This document shows, piece by piece, positions 24,560 through 33,067 of a stretch of DNA of 64,000 nt (the first letter of the stretch is position 1; every line of letters starts with the position of its first letter). A program made the translations under genes and the position numbers. Under the pieces are notes generated by a model. That model worked only from the letters and a program-made list of their open reading frames with translations. It searched no databases and was not told the origin of the DNA. Source of the stretch: Kineosporia aurantiaca JCM 3230 (GTDB lineage Bacteria > Actinomycetota > Actinomycetes > Actinomycetales > Kineosporiaceae); the NCBI GenBank assembly GCA_000719025.1, contig JODP01000001.1, positions 496,001-560,000 on the forward strand. Reading direction: 5' to 3'.

Positions 24560-25537
24560 TCAGCCGGAAAGCCCGAAGGTGATCCGGTAATCGCACCGCC
24601 CCTTACAGGTGTAAGTGCTGGTGGCATCGTCATCGACGTATGAGTAGGCGAAGGGCTCGGCCTTCTTGAACACCTCGGCGTAGTCCACCGGCCAGGCCGT
24701 CGGGTCGCACTTGGAGCGGTCGGCCCACGCTCCCTCGCAGCAGTACTGGTCGCCCCCGATCTTGCCGCACGCCGATTCGCAGGCGTTGCCGGAGACCTTG
24801 AGTGCCTTGGGACATTTCACCGCGGTGGTGCAGCCGAGCTTGGCGCAGCCGTTCTTGGAGATCGGGTCGGCGTCGGACCCGCCGGTGCGGTTGATGAACA
24901 TCGGCAGGTTCGAGCCGTCGACCATGCTGACGTCGTAGAAGTCCAGGCCGGACCAGGCGGTGAGGTTGTACTCGGCGAGGGTGGCCGGGATGGAGCCGAA
25001 GCCGGTGCACTGGAACTTGCCGGCGCAGTCGCCGGTGGCGCAGTGACCGTTGCCGGCTGAGTTGAATGAGCAGTCGGTGCGGCCCCAGAAGCGGCCGTTC
25101 CACTTGTCCGGGACCACGATCGTGACTGTGGCCCCGACCGGGAGCACCCAGCCGGTTGTCTTGAGCGCTGGTTCGGCGGTCTGTTGGGCAGCGGCCACCC
25201 AGATCTTCTGGCTGGTCCGGTTCACGAAGGTGACCTTGCGGTCATTACCGGTGCGAGAGACCGCAGTGGTAGCAGGAGGCTTAGGAGCAGAGGGTTTCCG
25301 CGCCGCAGGCGTCTTCCGCGCGGTAGGCGTCTGGCGGGAGGTAGTTGCCTTGGTGGCGGGAGTCTTCTTGGCCTTCGCGGTCACGGCTGGACTGGTGGTG
25401 GGCGGCAGAGCGGTGCGGGAAGCGAAGGCGAGCGCTGGTTGTGCCTGGTCCGAGGTGTGGTGCAGCGCGGTCAGCACAGCGACTACGAGAACCGCTACCG
25501 CTGCGAGGGCCGCCGCCCATCGTCCCTTCCTCACCAC
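24560..25537 (-). CDS. thaumatin-like secreted protein
   Basis: A 325-residue exported protein. A signal peptide or anchor spans about residues 6-26, followed by a Thr/Ala/Pro/Lys-rich linker (about 30-95) and a thaumatin-family domain (about 97-325). The domain has GRFWGRTDCSFN, CATGDCAGKFQC, LAEYNL, DFYDVSMVDG and SACGKIGGDQYCC, with 14 cysteines that would form disulphides; plant members have 16. Thaumatin-like proteins are best known from plants and fungi, where many bind or cleave beta-glucans, but bacterial members exist. Here a role against fungal or plant glucans is inference. It is divergent from the sialidase-fold gene. Confidence 0.85.
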   Translation of the reverse strand: MVRKGRWAAALAAVAVLVVAVLTALHHTSDQAQPALAFASRTALPPTTSPAVTAKAKKTPATKATTSRQTPTARKTPAARKPSAPKPPATTAVSRTGNDRKVTFVNRTSQKIWVAAAQQTAEPALKTTGWVLPVGATVTIVVPDKWNGRFWGRTDCSFNSAGNGHCATGDCAGKFQCTGFGSIPATLAEYNLTAWSGLDFYDVSMVDGSNLPMFINRTGGSDADPISKNGCAKLGCTTAVKCPKALKVSGNACESACGKIGGDQYCCEGAWADRSKCDPTAWPVDYAEVFKKAEPFAYSYVDDDATSTYTCKGRCDYRITFGLSG

Positions 25538-25742
25538 GGGCCGAAGCCAAGCAGGTCACGGCATAAGCGAAGCTCAACCGGGTCACATGTTCAGTTCTGG
25601 TGGCGGTGCCGACGGCGTTGTGGCGACCACCTTCTCCCTGGTCGGGGGCTCACGACCTGGCCCCAATCGTCCACAATTGGAACTGCTTTTCAGGTTTTCC
25701 CAACCAATGATTGATTTTCGGCGTGTTAGCGTCCGCCGACTT

Positions 25743-25757
25743 GGGAAGGCGCTTCCC
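25743..25757. promoter_or_regulatory. palindrome GGGAAG-GCG-CTTCCC, possible LacI-type operator
   Basis: A perfect 6-bp inverted repeat, flanked by T on one side and C on the other, lies 53 bases upstream of the secreted sialidase-fold gene. It resembles the TGGGAGCGCTCCCA-type operators of actinomycete LacI regulators such as CebR. No LacI gene is adjacent; the nearest lies at 47.5 kb. The 272-base gap between the two secreted-protein genes holds nothing else I can assign. Confidence 0.4.
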
Positions 25758-25809
25758 CTGACGGGCGTCAGTCGGCACGCCCTGCGTCTTCCCCGGGAGG
25801 ACGCCAGCG

Positions 25810-27081
25810 ATGGCTACAAGAAGCACAATCAGGCTCCTGATCGTCGGGCTGCTCAGCGCACTAGTACTCGGCCTGAGCTGGATGGCGATCGGCCCAGCCG
25901 GTGCCGCGGAGAAGGCGGCCGCTGCGGCGCCGTCGGGCACACCATTGGTGTCCGGCACCGGGCTGTACCCGCGGGCCATTCGGCTGAGTCATTCGGGCTC
26001 GGCGAACGGTCGGATCATTGCCAGCGTGATGACGTTCTCGGGCAACAACGGCACGGGTACGTTCAGTGAGAGCACAGACGACGGGAAGACCTTCAATAAG
26101 GTCGGCACGGTTGCCCCCTCGGGTGCGGCTAACGGTGCCGGATCTTGTTGTGGCAGTGTGTTTGAGCTGCCGCAGCAGGTCGGTGCGCTTCCGGCGGGGA
26201 CCTTGTTGTGGGGTCAGTCGGTGGGGCAGGACTCGACCAACCGGCGGATGGCGCTGCAGGTGTACGCCAGCCGGGACACCGCGCGCACCTGGACGTACCT
26301 GTCCACCTGCGCTACCGCTCCGAACACGGGCGGCCTCTGGGAGCCGGAGTTCTCCGTGGACGCGGCCGGCAAGCTGGAGTGCTACTACTCCGACGAGACC
26401 AATCCCTCGGCTCATAGCCAGAGTCTGCAGCGGGTTTCCTCCGCCGACGGCGTGACTTGGAGTGCGCCCACAGCGGTCGTGGCTCCGTCGAACGTGGGCC
26501 TGCGGCCGGGTATGGCGGTCGTCCGGAAGCTCCCCAGCGGCCGCTACCTGATGACGTACGAGCTGTGCGGCAGCGGTTGCAAGGTGTACGTGCGCAGTTC
26601 GGCGGACGGCAGCAACTGGGGCAGCGCCACGGACGTCGGCACGCAGATCACCGCGTCGAACGACGAGTACTTCGCCCATGCGCCCACGATCAGCATTGCG
26701 AACGGGCTTGTCGTGCTGGTCGGCCAGATGTTGTACAAGGCGGACGGCACGGTGGCCGCCGGTAACGGTAAGACGCTCATGGTGAATTCCGGCGGCGGCA
26801 CCAGCGGCAGCTGGACCGAGATCGCAGCGCCGGTGAGCATTCCGGATGCGTACGACAACTACTGCCCGAACTACAGTTCCGCGCTCGTCCCCTCATCCGA
26901 CGGCACCAAGGTGACCGAGATCGCCACCGGTTATGTGGGAACGGTCTGCCAGCCGTACTTCGCTACCGGTGCCCTTCCCAGTTCGACACCCACCACAACG
27001 GCGGCCGCAACGAGCGTCCCCACTCCGACAACTCCATCGACTCCGAAGACCCACCGAACCAGGACGCACCCCGCCCGATGA
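25810..27081 (+). CDS. secreted sialidase-superfamily (beta-propeller) glycosidase-like protein
   Basis: A 423-residue exported protein. Residues 1-32 are a signal peptide. The body is a six-bladed propeller with Asp-box-like repeats (STDDGKTFNKVG, SRDTARTWTYLS, SADGVTWSAP, SADGSNWGSA) and an early YPRAIRL segment, as in exo-acting enzymes of the sialidase clan such as GH33 or GH93 exo-arabinanases. The tail (about 390-423) is Thr/Pro-rich and positively charged, perhaps wall-associating. The substrate is not decided by sequence. GGGAGG precedes the ATG by about 9 bases. It converges with the alginate lyase across a strong terminator. Confidence 0.75.
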   Translation: MATRSTIRLLIVGLLSALVLGLSWMAIGPAGAAEKAAAAAPSGTPLVSGTGLYPRAIRLSHSGSANGRIIASVMTFSGNNGTGTFSESTDDGKTFNKVGTVAPSGAANGAGSCCGSVFELPQQVGALPAGTLLWGQSVGQDSTNRRMALQVYASRDTARTWTYLSTCATAPNTGGLWEPEFSVDAAGKLECYYSDETNPSAHSQSLQRVSSADGVTWSAPTAVVAPSNVGLRPGMAVVRKLPSGRYLMTYELCGSGCKVYVRSSADGSNWGSATDVGTQITASNDEYFAHAPTISIANGLVVLVGQMLYKADGTVAAGNGKTLMVNSGGGTSGSWTEIAAPVSIPDAYDNYCPNYSSALVPSSDGTKVTEIATGYVGTVCQPYFATGALPSSTPTTTAAATSVPTPTTPSTPKTHRTRTHPAR

Positions 27082-27088
27082 TGCCCAG

Positions 27089-27118
27089 GGGCCCGGCCGC
27101 GACCGCGCGGCCGGGCCC
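27089..27118. terminator. bidirectional hairpin terminator
   Basis: GGGCCCGGCCGCG (27089-27101) and CGCGGCCGGGCCC (27106-27118) form a perfect 13-bp stem with a 4-base loop between the convergent sialidase-fold and alginate lyase genes. Confidence 0.75.
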
Positions 27119-27126
27119 TGTTCAGG

Positions 27127-27915
27127 TCAGCTGTGCGCGACGGTGAGGCTGTAGAACTTCACCTTGGCCCCGTTGGCGGTGCTGTCCGAGGACGACTGGT
27201 TGTACGAACCGGCCTTGAAATACATGTGATACGGGTTGAAGGACGACGGGATCGGGTAGCTCGTGGTCGCCCCGTTGACGGTCAGCTTGATCGTGTTCCC
27301 ACCGGAGACCGCCACCGTGTAGGACCAGCGGGTTCCGAGCGGCACGTTGGTGATCGAATGCAGAGTCTGACCACCGGCCGGGGAGTTCTCGATCCCGACC
27401 GAGATGTCGCCACTGGGCTTGTAATACAGCTCCAGCAGGGGCTTGGTCGAGGACCCGCCGGTGCCGAGGTGGATCTGCCCCACGGTCACGTTCCTGGTGA
27501 CGGCCGGGATCCGCAGGTTGGCGCTGAGCTTGTGCGATCCGGCCAGGGCCCAGTCCGCGGCGCTGCCGTTCGCGTTCATCTCCCGCAGCTCGCTCCTGGC
27601 GTAGTTCGAGTTCGGCGTGGTGACGCCCTTCTCCGGCGCCCAGAAGGTCATCGAGCCGTCGTTCTTGTCGGTCCAGAAATAGGACGGATTGCTGTAGCCG
27701 GTGGCGCCTTTCAGCTGGGCCGGGGAGATCGTGGTGGGTGATCCGGGCGAGCCGATGGGCAACTGCAGCGACCAGACGGAAAGGTCGAAGTTGCCGCCCG
27801 GGGCGACGTCGGTGGCCAGGGCGGGCGCGGCGGACGCCGGGCTGAGCTGGTTGGCGGTGATCAGGGCGACGGCGGCGAGGGCGGCGGCCAGACCGGCCGC
27901 GAGCTTCGTTCGCAT
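27127..27915 (-). CDS. polysaccharide lyase family 7 (alginate lyase)
   Basis: A 262-residue exported enzyme with a signal peptide (cleavage near ASA-AP, about residue 30). All three PL7 motifs are intact: RSELREM at 107-113, QIH at 147-149 and YFKAGSYNQ at 232-240, giving the catalytic set R107, Q147, H149 and Y238. It cleaves alginate by beta-elimination on the jelly-roll groove. QIH, rather than QVH, is usually associated with activity on polyguluronate or mixed blocks. The Entner-Doudoroff pair nearby can finish degradation of the resulting unsaturated uronate after conversion to KDG and KDPG, but no DEH reductase or KDG kinase is in the window. Confidence 0.92.
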   Translation of the reverse strand: MRTKLAAGLAAALAAVALITANQLSPASAAPALATDVAPGGNFDLSVWSLQLPIGSPGSPTTISPAQLKGATGYSNPSYFWTDKNDGSMTFWAPEKGVTTPNSNYARSELREMNANGSAADWALAGSHKLSANLRIPAVTRNVTVGQIHLGTGGSSTKPLLELYYKPSGDISVGIENSPAGGQTLHSITNVPLGTRWSYTVAVSGGNTIKLTVNGATTSYPIPSSFNPYHMYFKAGSYNQSSSDSTANGAKVKFYSLTVAHS

Positions 27916-28017
27916 GGAATTCTCCTCAGGGATGAGAACGGAACGACGCCCAACATTCCTGGCCGTGCCCTCAGGTCCTGATCAATCGGAACCAAAGTTC
28001 TGCCCACCGGCAAAGGT

Positions 28018-29217
28018 TCACTGCGGCATTCGTGGCCGGGCGATCCCCAGGCCCAGCCGGTCGTCCACCGCTCGCGGGCTCAGCACCCGCCGCAGAGCCA
28101 GGATCGCGGTACCCCGGGATCCGGAGTCGGCGCCGTGGCTGGCCGCCAGCACATCCAGGTCGCGGGCGGCGATGGTCGTGGCGTCCCGGTAGAGGGTCTC
28201 CCTCAGGCCGGCCACCAACAGGTCATAGGCCGGGGCCATGTCGCCCCCGACCACGATGACCGCCGGATCCAGCAGGGTGACGGCGGCTGCCAGGACTTCA
28301 CCGATGGCCTGCCCGCTGCCGCGGATGGCCCGTCGCGCCACCACGTCACCTTCGAGAGCCAGGGTGACGACGTCACGGACGTGGGCGACCTCGCGGCCGT
28401 TGGCGACCAGATCACGGACCAGGGCCCAGCCGCCGGCCACCGCCTCCAGGCAGCCGACCTCGCCGCACCGGCAGGGGATGTCCCGGGCACCGCGGTACTT
28501 GACGTGTCCGATGTCACCGGCCGCACCCCGCGCTCCATGCTGCAGAACGCCTCCAGCGACGATTCCGGCCCCCAGACCGGTCGAGGCCTTGACGATCAGG
28601 GCGTCCTGGTAGCGGGCCAGGTGATCATCGAGTTCGGCCAGCGCGATCACGTTCGTGTCGTTCTCGATCACCACCGGGGCCGCCGAGAGCTCCGCGAAGT
28701 AGGGGGCGATCGGCACGCCGTCCCACCCCCGCATGATTGCCGAGTTCAGGCTCGTGCCGGCCACCGGATCCACCGTGCCGGGGATGCTGACCCCGATCCC
28801 GAGGACCTCGGCCGGGTCCCGCCCGACGCTCAGGAGCAGGCTCCGCAGTCGATCGACGGCCCGGGGCAGCACGTCGTCCGGACCCTGACCGACTTCCTGC
28901 TCAAGCTCCTCAGCAGCCAGAACCCGCCCGGCAAGGTCACAAACGGTGAACTGGGCCCAGCTTCGGCCGATCGCGGCGGCGAGCACGAGGCCCGCTCCGG
29001 CCTCGAACGCCAGGCGCTTGGGGGGCCGGCCGACGCCGATCCCGGGCGACTCCGTCTCACTCACCAACCGCGCACCGACCAGGGCGTCCACCCGGGCCGC
29101 GACCGCTGTCCGGGACAACCCGGTAAGCCGGGCCACATCCGCCCGGGACCGCGCCTCCCGATCCCGAACCAGCTGCAGCACGTCACCGGCGGTGATCGGG
29201 GCTACGGCAGGCCTCAC
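28018..29217 (-). CDS. ROK family transcriptional regulator
   Basis: A 399-residue ROK regulator. An N-terminal winged helix (about 10-60, ADVARLTGLSRTAVAARVDAL) precedes a sugar-kinase-like domain with ENDTNVIALAE, STGLGAGIV and the zinc motif CRCGEVGCLE. Such proteins repress sugar genes and release DNA on binding a sugar or sugar phosphate. It is divergent from edd-eda, and an AT-rich stretch of about 55 bases lies between them, so it most likely controls the Entner-Doudoroff pair and perhaps the alginate lyase downstream. The start is GTG. Confidence 0.9.
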   Translation of the reverse strand: MRPAVAPITAGDVLQLVRDREARSRADVARLTGLSRTAVAARVDALVGARLVSETESPGIGVGRPPKRLAFEAGAGLVLAAAIGRSWAQFTVCDLAGRVLAAEELEQEVGQGPDDVLPRAVDRLRSLLLSVGRDPAEVLGIGVSIPGTVDPVAGTSLNSAIMRGWDGVPIAPYFAELSAAPVVIENDTNVIALAELDDHLARYQDALIVKASTGLGAGIVAGGVLQHGARGAAGDIGHVKYRGARDIPCRCGEVGCLEAVAGGWALVRDLVANGREVAHVRDVVTLALEGDVVARRAIRGSGQAIGEVLAAAVTLLDPAVIVVGGDMAPAYDLLVAGLRETLYRDATTIAARDLDVLAASHGADSGSRGTAILALRRVLSPRAVDDRLGLGIARPRMPQ

Positions 29218-29251
29218 GCGACATTCCCCCAGTGCGACTCCACGGGTTCAC

Positions 29252-29306
29252 TCTAATTTAGCTTTTGGAAGTCATGAGTTATGTCTTTTGAAGGCAAAAC
29301 TAGTTA
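29252..29306. promoter_or_regulatory. AT-rich divergent control region between ROK and edd
   Basis: This stretch is far poorer in GC than its surroundings. TTTAGCTTTTGG and, in the opposite orientation, GCAAAACTAGTT form a loose inverted repeat, with two CTTTTG-like blocks between them. It is the natural place for ROK regulator binding and for the promoters of both genes. Confidence 0.45.
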
Positions 29307-29316
29307 CCCTCGCCAC

Positions 29317-31236
29317 ATGAACGGACCCCATGGCCCGATCTTGGCCATCCAGGAGATCACCGCCCGCATCGCCCGGCGCTCGGAACCCACCCGAGCCCCG
29401 TACCTCGAGCGTGTCTACGAGGCCACCCACTCCGCCCCGGCCCGCGCCCGGCTCGGCTGCTCGAATCTGGCCCATGGGTTCGCCGCGGGCGACGCGCAGG
29501 AGAAGGTGGCCCTGCGCGGGACCACCAAGCCGAACGTCGCGATCGTCTCCGCCTACAACGACATGCTCTCGGCTCACCGGCCGTTCGAGCACTACCCGGC
29601 CCGGATCAAGAAGTCGGTCATCCGGGCCGGTGGCATCGCTCAGTTCGCCGGTGGGGTGCCGGCCATGTGCGACGGCATCACCCAGGGCCGCGACGGCATG
29701 CAGCTCTCGCTGTTCAGCCGCGACGTGATCGCGATGGCCACCGCGGTGGCGCTCTCGCACGAGATGTTCGACAGCACGGTGATGCTCGGGGTCTGCGACA
29801 AGATCGTGCCCGGCCTGCTGATCGGCGCCCTGACCTTCGGCCACCTGCCGACCGTGCTGATCCCGGCCGGCCCGATGACCAGCGGGATCCCCAACGGGGA
29901 GAAGGCCCGGATCCGCAAGCAGTACGAGCAGGGGCTGGTGGACCGGCAGACCCTGCTGGACGCCGAGGCCGCCTCGTACCACAGCGCGGGGACCTGCACG
30001 TTCTACGGCACCGCGAACTCCAACCAGTTGCTGATGGAGGTCATGGGCGTGCACCTGCCGGGGGCCAGCCTGCCCAACCCCGGCACGGAACTGCGTGACG
30101 CCCTGACCGACGCCGCCGCCGAGCGGATCGCCAAGATCACCGCGCAGGGTCCCGAGTACACCCCGATCGCCCACGTCATCGACGAAAAGGCGGTCGTCAA
30201 CGGGGTTGTCGGCCTGCTGGCCACGGGTGGCTCGACCAACCACACCATCCACCTGGTGGCCATCGCCCGGGCCGCCGGCATCATTCTTACTTGGGACGAC
30301 ATCAGCGACTTGGGTAGAGTCGTCCCGTTGCTGTCACGCATCTACCCCAACGGCCCGGCCGATGTGAACCACTTCCACGCGGCCGGCGGAATCGCCCTGC
30401 TCATCCGCGAGCTGCTGACCGCCGGACTGCTTCACGAGGACGTCCTGACCGTGGCCGGCCCGGGACTGCGGCGCTACACCGAGGAGCCGGTGGTGGTGGA
30501 CGGCAAGCTCGAGTGGCGGCCCGGCCCCACCGAGACGCTGGACCCGGCTGTGCTGCGTCCGGTGAGTGACCCGTTCTCCCCGGAGGGCGGGGTCCGGATC
30601 GTCCACGGCAACCTCGGCCAGGCGGTCGTGAAGGTGTCCGCCGTGGCCGCCGAGCACCAGGTCATCACCGCTCCGGCCCGGGTGTTCGACACCGACGCGG
30701 ACTTCCTCGCGGCCTTCCGGGCCGGTGAGCTCACCGGGGACGCCGTCATCGTGATCCGGTACCAGGGCCCGGCCGCCAACGGCATGCCCGAACTGCACGG
30801 CCTGACCTCCGCGCTCGGCCTCATGCAGGACCGCGGCCAGAAGGTGGCGCTGGTGACGGACGGCCGGATGTCCGGTGCCTCGGGCACGATCCCGGCCGCC
30901 ATCCACGTCACCCCCGAAGCCGCCGCCGGCGGCCCGATCGCACGGGTCCAGGACGGCGACGTGATCACCCTGGACTGTGAGACCAGCACCCTGCGGGTGA
31001 ACGTCGACGCCGCCGAGTTCGCCGCCCGGCCGATCATCATCCGTGAGGTGGCTCCGGTGTTCGGCGCCGGCCGGGAACTGTTCGCCGCCTTCCGCGCCAC
31101 GGTCGGCCCGGCCGACCTGGGCGCCACCGTCTTCGGCGACCCCTCCGGCCTGGACCTCGAGGCCGCCATCGACGCGCCCGGCCTGACCCTCGAATCCACC
31201 CTCGACCCGGCCATCAACGAAAGACGATACGCATGA
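29317..31236 (+). CDS. edd: phosphogluconate dehydratase
   Basis: A 639-residue enzyme of the IlvD/Edd family that dehydrates 6-phosphogluconate to 2-keto-3-deoxy-6-phosphogluconate (KDPG), the first dedicated step of the Entner-Doudoroff pathway. The cysteines expected for the iron-sulphur cluster are visible in GGVPAMCDGITQG and LGVCDKIVPG, and the C-terminal TDGRMSGASGT signature is intact. Length favours Edd over dihydroxyacid dehydratase, and the coupled eda gene confirms it. The ATG at 29317 gives the better family start; an ATG at 29281 is possible. Its TGA overlaps the eda ATG. The complete ED pair is not common in actinomycetes. Confidence 0.93.
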   Translation: MNGPHGPILAIQEITARIARRSEPTRAPYLERVYEATHSAPARARLGCSNLAHGFAAGDAQEKVALRGTTKPNVAIVSAYNDMLSAHRPFEHYPARIKKSVIRAGGIAQFAGGVPAMCDGITQGRDGMQLSLFSRDVIAMATAVALSHEMFDSTVMLGVCDKIVPGLLIGALTFGHLPTVLIPAGPMTSGIPNGEKARIRKQYEQGLVDRQTLLDAEAASYHSAGTCTFYGTANSNQLLMEVMGVHLPGASLPNPGTELRDALTDAAAERIAKITAQGPEYTPIAHVIDEKAVVNGVVGLLATGGSTNHTIHLVAIARAAGIILTWDDISDLGRVVPLLSRIYPNGPADVNHFHAAGGIALLIRELLTAGLLHEDVLTVAGPGLRRYTEEPVVVDGKLEWRPGPTETLDPAVLRPVSDPFSPEGGVRIVHGNLGQAVVKVSAVAAEHQVITAPARVFDTDADFLAAFRAGELTGDAVIVIRYQGPAANGMPELHGLTSALGLMQDRGQKVALVTDGRMSGASGTIPAAIHVTPEAAAGGPIARVQDGDVITLDCETSTLRVNVDAAEFAARPIIIREVAPVFGAGRELFAAFRATVGPADLGATVFGDPSGLDLEAAIDAPGLTLESTLDPAINERRYA

Positions 31237-31886
31237 GCGCCGTACAGACCGCCCCCCGCACCCAAGGCTCCCTCCTCGACGTCTCTCCGGTGATCCCGGT
31301 CGTCGTGGTGGAGGACGTGGAGAACGCCGTGCCCCTGGCCCGGGCCCTGGTGGACGGGGGCATCGACATCATCGAGGTGACCCTGCGCTCGCCAGCCGCA
31401 CTCGGCGCGATCAAGGCGATCGCCCAGGAGGTCCCCGAGATGCTGGTCGGTGCGGGGACGGTCTGTTCCGAGCAGCAGGCCCAGCAGTCGGCCGAGGCGG
31501 GCGCCACCTTCTTGGTCAGCCCGGGCAGCACGGACCGCCTCCTCGACGGCTTCGCGAGGGTCGGCCTGCCGTTCCTGGCGGGCTGCGCCACGCCGTCGGA
31601 CATGATGCGACTCCTGGAGCGCGGTCTTACCGAGGCCAAGCTCTTCCCGGCGACCGTGGTCGGCGGAACCGCGATGCTCAAGGCGGTCGGCGGTCCGCTC
31701 CCCCAGCTGCGGTTCTGCCCGACCGGCGGAATCACCCAGGAGACGGCGCCGGACTTCCTCGCCCTTCCGAACGTAGGGTGCGTAGGCGGAACCTGGCTGA
31801 CTCCTCGCGAGGCCGTGAAAACCGGTGACTGGAAGTACATCACTTCCCTGGCGGCCGAGGCGAAGGCGGCCTGCACGATCGGATGA
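31233..31886 (+). CDS. eda: KDPG aldolase (2-dehydro-3-deoxyphosphogluconate aldolase)
   Basis: A 217-residue class I aldolase that splits KDPG into pyruvate and glyceraldehyde 3-phosphate. The Schiff-base lysine K136 lies in EAKLFPA and the catalytic Glu48 in IIEVTLRSP. The VGAGTV and CPTGGI phosphate-binding segments are present. The ATG overlaps the edd stop (ATGA), so the two enzymes are made in step. A 44-base inverted repeat follows 32 bases later and may serve as terminator for this operon. Confidence 0.95.
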   Translation: MSAVQTAPRTQGSLLDVSPVIPVVVVEDVENAVPLARALVDGGIDIIEVTLRSPAALGAIKAIAQEVPEMLVGAGTVCSEQQAQQSAEAGATFLVSPGSTDRLLDGFARVGLPFLAGCATPSDMMRLLERGLTEAKLFPATVVGGTAMLKAVGGPLPQLRFCPTGGITQETAPDFLALPNVGCVGGTWLTPREAVKTGDWKYITSLAAEAKAACTIG

Positions 31887-31918
31887 CCTGACCGCTGCAA
31901 GCCAGTGAACCGTCTGAA

Positions 31919-31962
31919 GGCCTCCTGCGTCGTCTGTATGAATACAGTCCGAGCAGGAGGCC
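31919..31962 (+). promoter_or_regulatory. 44-base inverted repeat holding the GH26 ribosome binding site
   Basis: The outer arms GGCCTCCTGC (31919-31928) and GCAGGAGGCC (31953-31962) are perfectly complementary. Inside them CTGTAT (31934-31939) and ATACAG (31942-31947) form a second perfect arm pair. The AGGAGG ribosome binding site (31955-31960) lies wholly in the right outer arm, and the GTG start begins at the next base. As RNA this would hide the translation start; as DNA, CTGTATGAATACAG could be an operator; it might also end the edd-eda transcript. Confidence 0.7.
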
Positions 31963-33066
31963 GTGGCCAAGTTGTCCGATCAGTCTGTGCACCCCCGCAG
32001 CTCCGAGTCGCCGGAAGACCTGAAGCCGGATCCCCAGGACCTCCCCAGGAACTCGAACCGACTCCGCATCGTCGCCGTGGTGACGATCGTGGCACTGGTG
32101 GGCCTGGGCATCGTTCTGGCCCGGGCCACCGGCGGCCCGGAAAAGAGCGAGAGCGGTTTCCAAGCCGTCAAATTCGGTGTCTTCCGGGGAGGTTCGCCGG
32201 AAGAAGTGGACAAGTTCGCGAAGTGGTCCGGGCATGACGTCCAGTACGCGATGGACTATTCCACCCGCACCACGTGGGACGAGATCGCCCACCCGCAGTA
32301 CATGCTCAACATCTGGAAGAACACGAACTACCGAATGGTCTACGGGACGGCGATGCTGCCCACCGGGGACAAGACGGCGACGATGGCGGCGGGCGCCCGG
32401 GGCGCGTACGACCAGTACTTCACCAGCCTGGCCAACGATCTGGTGGCCGCCGGCCAGGGCGATGCGATCATCCGGCTGGGCTGGGAGTTCAATGTCCCGG
32501 AGTCCCGCTGGCACCCGACTTCGAGCGACCGCTTCATCCGCTACTGGCAGCACATCGTCAAGGCGATGCGGTCGGCCCCCGGGGCCGAGAACCTCCAGTT
32601 CGACTGGAACGTCAGCGTAGGCGGGCCGAATTTCGACCCCCGGCTGTACTACCCGGGCAGCGACTACGTCGACTACATCGGGGTCGACATCTACGACATC
32701 TCCTGGGCGGAGAACTCCTATCCGTTCCCGGCCACCTGCGACGCGACCTGCAAGCAGCACGCTCGCGAGGCGGCCTGGAACGACAAGGTCAACGGACGCT
32801 ACGGGCTGAGTACCTGGGCCGGCTTCGCCCGGGCGGTCGGACGGCCGATGTCACTGCCCGAGTGGGGCCTTTGGGAGCGTCCCGATGGGCACGGTGGTGG
32901 GGACAACGCCTACTTCGTCCAGCAGATGACGAACTTCATCGCCGATCCACAGAACAAGGTCGCCTACCAGGCGTACTTCGAGTTCGACGTCGGCGAGGGC
33001 GGCCGGCACGAGCTCGCCGGGATGCCCGAGGCCGGGGCTGCGTATCGCAAGGTCGCCGCTCAGTAG
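31963..33066 (+). CDS. membrane-anchored GH26-like glycoside hydrolase
   Basis: A 367-residue protein. A short cytosolic segment (1-33) and one membrane span (about 34-54) lead to an extracytoplasmic TIM-barrel domain resembling GH26 beta-mannanases and related endoglycanases. The probable acid/base Glu175 lies in IIRLGWEFN and the nucleophile Glu300 in MSLPEWGLW. The GTG at 31963 follows AGGAGG by only 2 bases; a TTG at 31972 has a better spacing and would shorten the protein by three residues. The upstream inverted repeat covers the ribosome binding site. The substrate may be a mannan, glucan or an acidic polysaccharide related to the nearby alginate lyase. Confidence 0.8.
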   Translation: MAKLSDQSVHPRSSESPEDLKPDPQDLPRNSNRLRIVAVVTIVALVGLGIVLARATGGPEKSESGFQAVKFGVFRGGSPEEVDKFAKWSGHDVQYAMDYSTRTTWDEIAHPQYMLNIWKNTNYRMVYGTAMLPTGDKTATMAAGARGAYDQYFTSLANDLVAAGQGDAIIRLGWEFNVPESRWHPTSSDRFIRYWQHIVKAMRSAPGAENLQFDWNVSVGGPNFDPRLYYPGSDYVDYIGVDIYDISWAENSYPFPATCDATCKQHAREAAWNDKVNGRYGLSTWAGFARAVGRPMSLPEWGLWERPDGHGGGDNAYFVQQMTNFIADPQNKVAYQAYFEFDVGEGGRHELAGMPEAGAAYRKVAAQ

Positions 33067-33067
33067 C

